Below, piece by piece: positions 51,001-59,085 of a stretch of 64,000 nt of DNA. The DNA is from Alkanophaga liquidiphilum (lineage in GTDB: Archaea > Halobacteriota > Syntropharchaeia > Alkanophagales > B39-G2). The first letter of the stretch is position 1, and every line of letters starts with the position of its first letter. A model generated the notes under the pieces. The model was not told the DNA's origin, made no database searches, and saw only the letters and a list, made by a program, of their open reading frames with translations. The DNA is taken from the NCBI GenBank assembly GCA_029259535.1, contig JAPHEF010000001.1, forward strand, positions 1-64,000. The letters are read 5' to 3'. The position numbers and the translations under genes were made by a program.

Positions 51001-52917
51001 TCACTTCGGCAGCGTGAAGAAGAAACGGCTGCCCCTACCCACTTCGCTCTCAGCCCATACGCGTCCGCCATGTGCCTCCACGACGCTCCGCACGACGAAA
51101 AGCCCAACCCCCATGCCCTTTTTATGAGATAAGTAGCTGCCAACCTCGTAAAAAGCCTCAAATATTCTGTCAAGCTTGTCCTTTGGGATGCCGACGCCGC
51201 TGTCGGCGACGCAAAACCTCACGTAGTCCTTTCCGCTCTCGGAAATTTCTTCGACGGTTATTTCTATGCTACCGCCTTCAGGCGTAAATTTTATGGCGTT
51301 TTCGAGGAGGTTGAAAATGGCGCTTTTTATTTTTTCCCCGTCGCATACTACCTTCACATCTGGGACGCTCACACGCAACACGTGCCCTCTCTGCCTTAGA
51401 AGGGCGTTTAAATCCCTCACAACATCGTAAACCAGCGTTTTTGTCGAGTGCTCTTTCTTGTCAAGACGTAGCTGCCCCTCTTTTATCGTCATCACTGTCC
51501 TTAAGTCGTCCAAAAGCTTTATCAGCCTATTTACACTTTCGCTGATCACGAGCAGCCGCTCTTGCTGCTCATAACTCAGCTCGCCGAAGACGCCGCTGAG
51601 AAGCATGTCCATGTTGCCTCGGATTATCGTGAGCGGCGTTCCCAGTTCATGAATGGCAATCATCATAAAGTTATCTTTCATCTCGTCCAGCTCTTTTAAC
51701 CGCTCGTAAGCTTCCGCAAGTTCCCTCTTCGAGGCATCAACGTCCTCAAGGATGTTTAATAATGCCTTCCTTGCATCCATTAGCTCCCTCACCGTCGCCT
51801 TTAGCTCCTCCGTCTGCCGCTCAAGGGCTCTCGTTTTCTCCTCAAGCTCTTTCTCTCTCGCAACAAGCTTTGAAATGTCTCGAAGCTCTATCAAATGCCC
51901 GAGCAGTGCGTCCTTGAACATTATTGGCGAAACTATGACCTCTAAGACGCCACTCGGTAGCTCCACGGGCTTCCTAAGCTCTTTCAGCTCGCTAACAATC
52001 CTGATAAGCTCCTTCGCCTCGTCCTTAACCATTACTTCTAGATCTTTGAGAGGCTTTCCCACAATTTTCTTGGATTCGACGCCAAAAAGCTCTTCAACGG
52101 GCTCATTGGCGAGCTGTATCCTGCCGAAGCGGTCAATAACTATAAATCCGTCCTCGATACTCTTCACGAGATTATTGAGCATGACCTCAGAGGGAAGAAA
52201 CCTGTATTTCAGAAGCACGCAAGCTACGACTGTGGCGCCGGCGACGGTGAACGCCGAGGCTAATGGGGGCACCTGCACACTCGTGAGCGGGATGAAGTTT
52301 TTGTTAAGCGGAAGGAGTATGTCGGTGAATACGCTAAGCGCCACTACGACGAGAGCGGTGGATGCCACCGCCCGCACTTGCAGAAATTCAAACCTGTCGT
52401 CCTTTGAAAATTTATATGATCTGAGAAACTCGAAGGCGACAACGAACATGACGCCGATGAAATAAAATAAAAATGCCGTTAGCAGGGGCGTTCCCACATA
52501 TTCGTAGCCCCAGAAGCGGAGTTCCACGCCGCTTATCAACTTGCCCTTGAGAAGGAGGGGGAGAAATGCGATGGAAATGCAGTAAAAGGCGGCCAAGAGG
52601 TATTTCTGCGACGCTCGTTTTAGTTTCAGTCTTGTGTTCTCGGGGAACGCCGTCGCAAAGTGGTAGAACGTGGGGGGTATAAAGAGCACACCCATACACT
52701 CCACCATGCTCCAGAATAACGGGTCGTCGAGGCGTAGGCGACGCATTAACTCGCCCACATCCCATATAATAAGCGAGATGAAGAGCAACACGAGCGTCTT
52801 GCCAACGGTATTTTTTCTCTCGGTTACCGATACAAAAATTACTAAGAGGATATTGATAAGAAGTGCGATTGCGGATATCAAAACATATATGTTTGTCATA
52901 TCTACTTCTTTTTTCAT
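51001..52917 (-). CDS. Membrane sensor histidine kinase with PAS domain
   Basis: A 638-residue two-component sensor. Seven predicted membrane helices occupy about 1-230, of the 7TM-HisK N-terminal type. A PAS domain follows (KSIEDGFIVIDRFGRIQLAN, about 245-264). After a coiled coil (about 350-400) comes the H-box MIAIHELGTPLTIIRGNMDM, with the phospho-acceptor His near 418. The ATPase has NLLENAIKFTP, DSGVGIPKDKL and KGMGVGLFVV. No response regulator is adjacent. The signal is unknown; a small hydrophobic molecule is possible. Confidence 0.94.
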   Translation of the reverse strand: MKKEVDMTNIYVLISAIALLINILLVIFVSVTERKNTVGKTLVLLFISLIIWDVGELMRRLRLDDPLFWSMVECMGVLFIPPTFYHFATAFPENTRLKLKRASQKYLLAAFYCISIAFLPLLLKGKLISGVELRFWGYEYVGTPLLTAFLFYFIGVMFVVAFEFLRSYKFSKDDRFEFLQVRAVASTALVVVALSVFTDILLPLNKNFIPLTSVQVPPLASAFTVAGATVVACVLLKYRFLPSEVMLNNLVKSIEDGFIVIDRFGRIQLANEPVEELFGVESKKIVGKPLKDLEVMVKDEAKELIRIVSELKELRKPVELPSGVLEVIVSPIMFKDALLGHLIELRDISKLVAREKELEEKTRALERQTEELKATVRELMDARKALLNILEDVDASKRELAEAYERLKELDEMKDNFMMIAIHELGTPLTIIRGNMDMLLSGVFGELSYEQQERLLVISESVNRLIKLLDDLRTVMTIKEGQLRLDKKEHSTKTLVYDVVRDLNALLRQRGHVLRVSVPDVKVVCDGEKIKSAIFNLLENAIKFTPEGGSIEITVEEISESGKDYVRFCVADSGVGIPKDKLDRIFEAFYEVGSYLSHKKGMGVGLFVVRSVVEAHGGRVWAESEVGRGSRFFFTLPK

Positions 52918-52948
52918 CGCAACTTAATAATATGACTTATGGGAGACC

Positions 52949-54274
52949 ATGTTCGGACTTTTAGAGCGGGCGTTGGAAACGGCACTGAAGGATTGTGAGC
53001 AGGCTGAAATTTATGCGGAGCGAAGCAGAGTTCTGAGCATTGATTTTGAAAAAGGTAAAGTGAAGCGGGGGAAAGTCGGCGAGAACCTAGGGATTGGTAT
53101 CAGAGTGGTGCTTTCAAAAAAGGTGGGGTTCTCTTATACAACATCGGCAGAGCGTCTTGAGGAGTGCATTGCCGCCGCCATAAGGCAGGCGAAAGCTTCC
53201 GAGACTGATGAAGCATTTGAGGGTTTGCCACAGCCTTCGAGGGGCTACTCGACTCCGGAGAGGACATTTGATGAGGCGGTAGTTGCGTTAAGCGCTGGAG
53301 CGGCTGTGGAGCTTTGCGAGAGCATGATTTCAGCGGCGTTAGAAAAAGGCGTGAAGACGGTGGAAGGCGGTTTCTCTGCGGGTTACGATGAAGTTTTTGT
53401 GCTGAGCTCCGAGGGTGTGAAAACGCAAGACAGGGCGACCTTTGTCTCTGGTAGTTTGACGGCGATTGCGAGTTCAGCGGGCGGTGAGGAGGTTGCGGCG
53501 TGGGAAGGCACGGTGTCGCATTTTCTGCAGGATTTCGACGCGGAATTCGTCGGGCGGGAGGCGGCGAGCGTCGCAGTCGCAAGCCTGGGCGGCGAGCGTT
53601 GCGAGACGAGGAAGATGCCAGTAGTGCTGACGCCGAAATCGCTGCAAAGCCTCCTGCCTTACACAACGATTGCGCAATTGAACGCTGAAAATGTGCAGAA
53701 GAAACAGTCTCCCTACTACAAAAAAAAGAACGAGAGTATTGCAAGTGAAATTTTAACCATCTTGGACGACGGCACGCTCCCTGGAGGCTTGAACACGAGA
53801 AAGATGGACGGCGAGGGTATCGCCTCGCAGAAAACCATGCTTGTGGAGTGCGGCGTCCTTAAAAATTTTCTCTACGACTCATATACGGCAACAAAAGACA
53901 ACGTGGAGAGCACGGGGAACGCCGTTCGCAGCTACGACACGCTGCCAAGGGTCGGCGCCACGAACTTCGTGCTGACTGCTGAAGAGCTTTTGAAAAAGGA
54001 AGAGTTGCTTGGAGAGATCAAGGAGGGTTTGCTCGTCCACGACCTCATCGGTGCACACACGGCATCACGGGCATCTGGCGAGTTTTCAGTGGTCGCATAC
54101 AATGCCTTCATCGTCCGCAGGGGTGAACTCCGTCCTGCTAAGAACGTCATGCTCGCCGGCGCCTCCACCGAAATTTTAAAGAACGTCGTGGCGCTCGCCG
54201 ATGATGTCCGGCAGCTCGGCAGCGTCGTCTCACCGTCAATCCTCGTCAAAAACATACAAGTGGTCTCGGCGTAG
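52949..54274 (+). CDS. TldE/PmbA-like subunit of a TldD/E-type protease
   Basis: A 441-residue member of the TldD/PmbA family. SIDFEKGKVKRGKVGENLGIGIRV (positions about 32-55, read as two shorter runs) and PVVLTPKSLQSLL (about 225) are typical. DDGTLPGGLNTRKMDGEG (about 274-291) and the end NVMLAGASTEILKNV follow. The H-E-x-x-x-H zinc motif of TldD is absent, so this is the TldE-like, non-catalytic partner. In bacteria the pair trims microcin and regulatory peptides. No tldD lies in the window. Confidence 0.9.
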   Translation: MFGLLERALETALKDCEQAEIYAERSRVLSIDFEKGKVKRGKVGENLGIGIRVVLSKKVGFSYTTSAERLEECIAAAIRQAKASETDEAFEGLPQPSRGYSTPERTFDEAVVALSAGAAVELCESMISAALEKGVKTVEGGFSAGYDEVFVLSSEGVKTQDRATFVSGSLTAIASSAGGEEVAAWEGTVSHFLQDFDAEFVGREAASVAVASLGGERCETRKMPVVLTPKSLQSLLPYTTIAQLNAENVQKKQSPYYKKKNESIASEILTILDDGTLPGGLNTRKMDGEGIASQKTMLVECGVLKNFLYDSYTATKDNVESTGNAVRSYDTLPRVGATNFVLTAEELLKKEELLGEIKEGLLVHDLIGAHTASRASGEFSVVAYNAFIVRRGELRPAKNVMLAGASTEILKNVVALADDVRQLGSVVSPSILVKNIQVVSA

Positions 54275-54289
54275 CTCGACGTGACAGTG

Positions 54290-54480
54290 CCGTATCAGAG
54301 TGGCTAAGCGAGGGGCATGGAGGCACGAGCATGGTCATTAGCGGGTTCCACAAAGAGACTTCTATCCCGCTTTGCGCATTAAGATGTGTTAGATTGAGAC
54401 TACCGGTCAAGGCTAGTCGTCCCTTTTACGGCGTGGGAGAATCCTTGACCTCCACAGGAATGCTCACGGGGACGACCCTT
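54290..54480 (+). ncRNA. Structured RNA candidate with pseudoknot pairing, locus C
   Basis: In the 307-bp gap before the next gene the sequence is rich in pairing. GGTCAAGG (54405-54412) pairs exactly with CCTTGACC (54443-54450). GTCGTCCC (54416-54423) pairs exactly with GGGACGAC (54469-54476). The pairs are interleaved, as in an H-type pseudoknot. Upstream AGCGGG (54340) pairs with CCCGCT (54366). The segment GAGAATCC...AGGAATGCTCAC ends in TCAC like loci A and B. No clear TATA box is seen. It could be an IS200/IS605 relic or an independent RNA. Confidence 0.45.
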
Positions 54481-54581
54481 AAAAACAAAGCTCTCGGATT
54501 TTAGACATTATTGGTAAGTAGTAATGATTTAAAGAGGGGCATCCGAACAGTAAGTTGCACAGTGCGCAGGACGGGTCTGCG

Positions 54582-56096
54582 ATGAAAGAAGAACATAAAT
54601 ATCTTCTCATAATTGCAGTGGTATTCGCTCTGGTTATCGGAGGGATTCTTTCTGTGCCGTATGACCCACAAGCAGACATTGTTGATGCGGTTTCAATTGA
54701 TACATGGGCGCACCTATATATTGACGGTATATACAAGATGCCCCTATATGAGTTTCTGGAAAAGTATCCTAGAGCGTTACAGAGCGGTGTGATCGAAGAA
54801 GACGGCGAGTATTATGTTGTGACGGAGAAGGGAATTGGTTATGTTTTATTCTACGCATTGATGATAGCATTGGGCATTCAACGATTTACGGGGACAATTC
54901 TCGCTTTGATTGCCGTAGTATCTACCTACATCCTTTCAAGAAGGCTTTTTGGCGTGAGATGTGCTGCGTTATCCACCATACTGCTTCTTACGACAGGAAT
55001 TGCGATGATTATGACTTATCGTTATGCATGGGTCGATTACGGGACGATGGCGTTCCTTGTGCTTTCAATCTGCCTCTTTATAGAGGGTGTTGCTCGAAAG
55101 AGTTCGGTGCTATGTCTTTTGTCGGGGTCTGTCTTCTCTGTGGCTGTATCGACCCGCTACCCGGTGGGGCTGCTCGTTGTTCTCCCATTTGTTTACCTAC
55201 TGGTAAAAGAGGCTCCAAGGATGAAGCTTATAGTGGCATTCTGTATCGGGCTTTTAATACTCTTAACACCTCTCCTGTGGTATAACACCATTACCTATGG
55301 TGGCCCTTTCAAGTCGGGCTATGATGTTCGCCGTCTTGGCGACTTCGTGCGTGGTGAACATGAAATTGAGTTGGGAGAGGGGGAGGGGGCGTCAAAATAC
55401 TGGAGCATCGAAGGTGCGGTTGATAATCTTACAGACGTTCCGCAGATGTTTCTTATCGCAATGCCAGTCTTTTATCTAGCGTTTTTCGGGCTTTACAGGT
55501 CTTATAAGGATAATAAAGCTGGGTTTTACCTTTTATTTTCCTGGATAACACTTACAATGATTCTTTACTTCCCGATGGGGCATCTTGGAGGTGTGGGGTT
55601 ACAAGCACTTCAGCAAGTGCGGTATTTCCTCCCGATGCTTCCAGCACTCTGCATCTTCGGGGCAAATGCACTTTCAGGTCTTTTTTCAAAGGGAAAATAT
55701 GGAGGAATTCTTGTGGCGGCTCTGCTGATAATATTGGCTGGAGTAGGTGTCTCTGCAACAATATGGAATATGCATACATGGGATGCGACTGGAAGGTTTA
55801 AAGAGATTGACGTAGACCTTAAATCCCTATATGAGAACCCATCAGCCTTTAACAACGGGATCGTCACCTTAAGGCACTTGATCGTGATTAAATATGTGAG
55901 AGGTGGCTTAATCGTAAAAGATTCTACCACATTCGAGGATATGCTTCTTTGTTTCCCCAGACCACCTCCACAGAGCGTGAAGGAGCTTGATAGAATCACA
56001 GGTAAGTTCATCTGGAAGGATCGAAATCAGAATGGGAGTATGGAGAGAGGAGAAGGTGTTATTATGGTAAAGGAGATTCGCTGGGTGCTCCCATGA
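54582..56096 (+). CDS. Membrane glycosyltransferase (GT39/PMT-like)
   Basis: A 504-residue integral membrane protein with about ten hydrophobic segments. An acidic-aromatic loop follows the first helix (VSIDTWAHLYIDGIYKMPLY), where GT-C enzymes keep their catalytic Asp. RYPVGLLVVLPFVYLL and PLLWYNTITYGGPFKSGYD are typical of archaeal PMT-like transferases using lipid-linked sugars. The gene is AT-rich like the 1-9.8 kb island and unlike its neighbours, so it may have been acquired with such genes. I used the ATG at 54582. Confidence 0.75.
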   Translation: MKEEHKYLLIIAVVFALVIGGILSVPYDPQADIVDAVSIDTWAHLYIDGIYKMPLYEFLEKYPRALQSGVIEEDGEYYVVTEKGIGYVLFYALMIALGIQRFTGTILALIAVVSTYILSRRLFGVRCAALSTILLLTTGIAMIMTYRYAWVDYGTMAFLVLSICLFIEGVARKSSVLCLLSGSVFSVAVSTRYPVGLLVVLPFVYLLVKEAPRMKLIVAFCIGLLILLTPLLWYNTITYGGPFKSGYDVRRLGDFVRGEHEIELGEGEGASKYWSIEGAVDNLTDVPQMFLIAMPVFYLAFFGLYRSYKDNKAGFYLLFSWITLTMILYFPMGHLGGVGLQALQQVRYFLPMLPALCIFGANALSGLFSKGKYGGILVAALLIILAGVGVSATIWNMHTWDATGRFKEIDVDLKSLYENPSAFNNGIVTLRHLIVIKYVRGGLIVKDSTTFEDMLLCFPRPPPQSVKELDRITGKFIWKDRNQNGSMERGEGVIMVKEIRWVLP

Positions 56097-56107
56097 TTTT
56101 TACAAGA

Positions 56108-56146
56108 TTTCGGCGAGAAAGCTTATGGTTTGAACCGAATCGCCGT
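56108..56146 (+). repeat. Hairpin repeat, copy c
   Basis: Carries GAAAGCTTATGGTTT then GAACC, 19 of 20 bases identical to copy a at 34687-34706. Here it is enclosed by CGGCGA (56111-56116) and TCGCCG (56140-56145), which pair perfectly. It lies directly upstream of the TATA box of RNA locus B. Confidence 0.55.
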
Positions 56147-56150
56147 TAGG

Positions 56151-56160
56151 TTTATATATT
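56151..56160 (+). promoter_or_regulatory. TATA box for RNA locus B
   Basis: GGTTTATATATT is a strong archaeal box A. It lies 26 nt before the conserved core of locus B, the same spacing as in locus A. No protein gene follows on this strand before 59086, so the box is hard to explain by a coding gene. Confidence 0.65.
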
Positions 56161-56184
56161 GTTTGCAATTTTGTTATTAGCGAG

Positions 56185-56318
56185 GCTGCGGGTATATCCT
56201 GCAGTCAGGGGCTGCGGTGAGCCAGCCCCGTCGTGAAGCTCGGCTCCGGAGCGGTGCTCCTCAAGGAGTCTGGGCGGAGAGGCGTGAAGCTCCCGGCTTT
56301 AGCCGTGGAGTAGCTCAC
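56185..56318 (+). ncRNA. Omega-RNA-like structured RNA, locus B
   Basis: Core 56187-56228 matches locus A at 33 of 42 positions, including GGGTATA, CCTGC and the stem GGGGCTG/CAGCCCC. Downstream hairpins are CTCC-TCAA-GGAG and CTCC(C)GGC-TTTA-GCCG(T)GGAG, and the end is GTGGAGTAGCTCAC at 56318. The last bases overlap the 3' end of valS on the other strand. The order of TATA box, core, G-rich stem, GAAGC hairpin and TCAC is the same as in locus A. No tnpB adjoins it. Confidence 0.6.
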
Positions 56319-58984
56319 CTCTTCCGTTCCACGACCACGACGGTGCCGTTCCCCCCAGGACTGCTTACCTCAAGGATGTCCACAGCCTTGCCGCTCAACA
56401 TGAAGCTCCGTTCAACCTCGACACACTCGTCATCGAGTTCGAGGGGCTCGCCGCCGACGGTGATGACGAATTTCCCGTGTTTTTGCAGTTGTTCGTCCAC
56501 GATTTTGGGGTCTGCTTGCGCCAGGGCTTTGAGCAGGTCTTTGGTCTTTGCCCTGAATCTCGGACCGATGATGTTGGGCTTCGGAACCACTCGCACAGGC
56601 AGAAGCTCAGCCTTTACCGACGCTCGCTTAAGCTCGATTTCAGCAACTGTAACGCTTGCAAGGTCGTCCAGCTCGCTCTTATCAATAACATCACTGTAAA
56701 GCTCAAGCCGCCCGAGTGGAGCGTTCAGTGGCATGCCCCTTTCCGCCTTGTATTTCCGAACGGCGGCGGCGACGGCATTCAGCACGTCGCCTTTGCGTTC
56801 GGCGTCGTCGTCGTAGAGCAGCGGCGATGGCCACCTCTCAAGATGCACGCTCCGCCGCCCCTTATCTTGAGTAACTCTTGAATACATTTCCTCCGCAAAG
56901 AACGGCGTGAACGGCGCAAGCAAGATGGAGACTGTCTTCAGCGTGATGTAGAGCGCCGTCCTTGCGGAGTTTCTGGCGACGTCTCCGAAACGCCCGTAGA
57001 GCCGAGCCTTCACAAGTTCAATGTAGCTGTCGGCGAGGACGCCCCAGCAGAACGTTCTGATGCGCCGCATCGCCTCGTCGAACTTGAAGGCATCCATGCA
57101 CTCGGTGACGTCGGCAACGAGCTTGCTGAGCTTCACGAGCAGCCACCTGTCAACGGTGCGCAGCGTCTTAACGTCGTCCTCAGGCGGCGTGAAGTCTTCA
57201 AGGTGCGGCAGCGAGAACCGCAGGATGCTCCAAAGCTTCTGCAGGAAGCGGCGGGCAGCGACCACGTCCTTCCAGCGGAACTGCACGTCGCTACCGACGG
57301 CGCCACCGATTGCTGCCCACTGCCTGAAGGCGTCGGCGCCGTATTTCTCAATAACCTCCTCAGGCGCCACGATGTTGTTTCTCGATTTGCTCATCTTGTA
57401 GCCGTCCTCGCCGAGAACCATGCCGTTTATGACTATCGTCTCCCAGGGCATCTCGTTGGTGAGGAGAAGGGTCCTTAGAATCGTGTAGAACGCCCACGTT
57501 CGTATGATGTCGTGCCCTTGCGGGCGGAGCGCTGTTGGCTTGAACTTGCTGCTGTTGCTATCATCGCCATTGCCTGCCCAAGGGCGCCAGCCGCCGACCC
57601 AAAGCGCCGTCACGGAGGAGTCCATCCAAGTGTCGAGCACGTCCGTCTCGCCTTCGAACTCTGTGGAGCCACAGCGTTCACAAGCGACACGAGGCGGATG
57701 CTCTAACGGGTCAATAGGGAGTTCTTCGTAGCTCGCCACGACGACATTACCGCATTTCTTGCAATACCAGATTGGGATGGGCGTTGCGAAGATGCGTTGC
57801 CGTGAGATGCACCAATCCCACTCCAGCGACTCCGCCCAGTTTTTCAGACGCAAGAAGAAGTGCTCAGGCACCCACCTCACACGCCTCGCGGCATCTACGA
57901 CGCGCTCGCTATCTACCTTCAAAAACCACTGCTCCGTGGAAAGGATTTCAATGGGTGTCTTGCAACGCCAGCAGACGCCGACGCTCTGCTGAAGCCGCTC
58001 CTGCTTCGTGAGCAAGCCGTGCGCCCGCAAGTCCTCTATGATCTGGCAGCGAGCCTCCTCCACGCTTAGCCCCTTGTATTCACCCGCGAGCTCTGTCATT
58101 TTTCCTTGCTCGTCTATGGAGCGGCGTAGCGGAAGCTCATGCTCTTTCCACCAGCGGACGTCCTGCCTGTCGCCGAACGTGCAAATCATCACGACGCCCG
58201 TTCCAAAGGAGGGGTCTACGCTCTCGTCTGCGAAAATGCGGACGACTTGCGAGAATATCGGCACCTCCACCTCCTTGCCCACCAAAGCTCTATATCGTTC
58301 GTCATTGGGGTGGACAGCAACGGCGACACAACTTGGTAGAAGCTCAGGACGCGTAGTCGCAATCTCTACGTAGTTGCCGTCTAAAAGCTTAAATTTCAAG
58401 TAATTCAAAAAAGTCTCCCTATCATCATATTCAACCTCTGCAAATGCAATTGCGGTCTCACAGCGGGGGCACCAGTTCACAGGGTGCTCTGTTTTATAAA
58501 TAAGCCCTTCTTTGAACAGCTTGACGAATGTGTGCTGCACGAACTTTTTGTAGTAGTCTTCCATAGTGATGTATTCTTGGCTCCAGTCGATGCTCATGCC
58601 AAGCCGTCGCATCGTCTCCTTCATCTTTTTGATGTTTTCGAGCGTGAGCTCTCGGCATAGCCGCCGGAACTCCGCACGGGAGACCTGATTTTTTGTGATG
58701 CCGTGCCGCTCCTCAACTTTAACCTCAGTCGGCAGCCCGTGGCAATCCCAGCCTTGCGGAAACATGACGTTGTAGCCTCGCATCCTCTTGTAGCGGGCTA
58801 TGAAATCAATATAACACCAATTCAACGCATTCCCGATGTGAAAATCGCCCGTCGGGTAGGGCGGCGGGGTATCTATGATATAAGGCTCCGCCTCCGACGT
58901 GCGGTCGAAATAATAAATAGAGTCATCCCAACGCTCCAACCACTTCTTCTCAATTTCTCCATGCTCGTATTCCTTCTTTAGCAT
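56315..58984 (-). CDS. valS: Valine--tRNA ligase
   Basis: Class I synthetase of 889 residues. DTPPPYPTGDFHIGNALNW (about 38-56) holds the HIGH-equivalent HIGN. MFPQGWDCHGLPTEVKVEE (about 74-92) is typical of archaeal ValS. Zinc clusters are seen in NWCPRCET, VCWRCKTP, CKKCGN and CERCGST. The editing domain lies around IATTRPELLPSCVAVAVHP. The KMSKS loop is GYKMSKSRNNIVAPEEVIEKYG, cited here by its core KMSKS (about 528), followed by the anticodon-binding domain and a C-terminal coil. Its 3' end meets RNA locus B. Confidence 0.93.
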   Translation of the reverse strand: MLKKEYEHGEIEKKWLERWDDSIYYFDRTSEAEPYIIDTPPPYPTGDFHIGNALNWCYIDFIARYKRMRGYNVMFPQGWDCHGLPTEVKVEERHGITKNQVSRAEFRRLCRELTLENIKKMKETMRRLGMSIDWSQEYITMEDYYKKFVQHTFVKLFKEGLIYKTEHPVNWCPRCETAIAFAEVEYDDRETFLNYLKFKLLDGNYVEIATTRPELLPSCVAVAVHPNDERYRALVGKEVEVPIFSQVVRIFADESVDPSFGTGVVMICTFGDRQDVRWWKEHELPLRRSIDEQGKMTELAGEYKGLSVEEARCQIIEDLRAHGLLTKQERLQQSVGVCWRCKTPIEILSTEQWFLKVDSERVVDAARRVRWVPEHFFLRLKNWAESLEWDWCISRQRIFATPIPIWYCKKCGNVVVASYEELPIDPLEHPPRVACERCGSTEFEGETDVLDTWMDSSVTALWVGGWRPWAGNGDDSNSSKFKPTALRPQGHDIIRTWAFYTILRTLLLTNEMPWETIVINGMVLGEDGYKMSKSRNNIVAPEEVIEKYGADAFRQWAAIGGAVGSDVQFRWKDVVAARRFLQKLWSILRFSLPHLEDFTPPEDDVKTLRTVDRWLLVKLSKLVADVTECMDAFKFDEAMRRIRTFCWGVLADSYIELVKARLYGRFGDVARNSARTALYITLKTVSILLAPFTPFFAEEMYSRVTQDKGRRSVHLERWPSPLLYDDDAERKGDVLNAVAAAVRKYKAERGMPLNAPLGRLELYSDVIDKSELDDLASVTVAEIELKRASVKAELLPVRVVPKPNIIGPRFRAKTKDLLKALAQADPKIVDEQLQKHGKFVITVGGEPLELDDECVEVERSFMLSGKAVDILEVSSPGGNGTVVVVERKR

Positions 58985-59041
58985 CGTTCCTCCCTTGCGT
59001 TTTTAAGTGTTGCTCCTTATAAGAATGTCGCTTAGCGAGCC

Positions 59042-59069
59042 GCACATTAAGTTACGCACATTAAGTTAC
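59042..59069 (+). repeat. Tandem 14-bp direct repeat upstream of thiDN
   Basis: GCACATTAAGTTAC occurs twice in direct succession (59042-59055 and 59056-59069), 17 bp before the thiDN start codon and 58 bp from the valS start. Its promoter position makes an operator or TATA/BRE duplication likely. No other copies were noticed in the window. Confidence 0.6.
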
Positions 59070-59085
59070 AGTCATAAATTATATC

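Noticed and set aside
54296..54372. Possible tRNA (GAGTGGCTAAGCG resembles a Leu/Ser D arm, GGGTTCC a T arm)
   Set aside because: No acceptor stem closes the segment, the T arm would have a 20-nt loop and no anticodon arm can be drawn.
59024..59036. Fourth copy of the hairpin repeat (AATGTCGCTTAG)
   Set aside because: Only about 12 bases match and no hairpin with the AAGC start follows.
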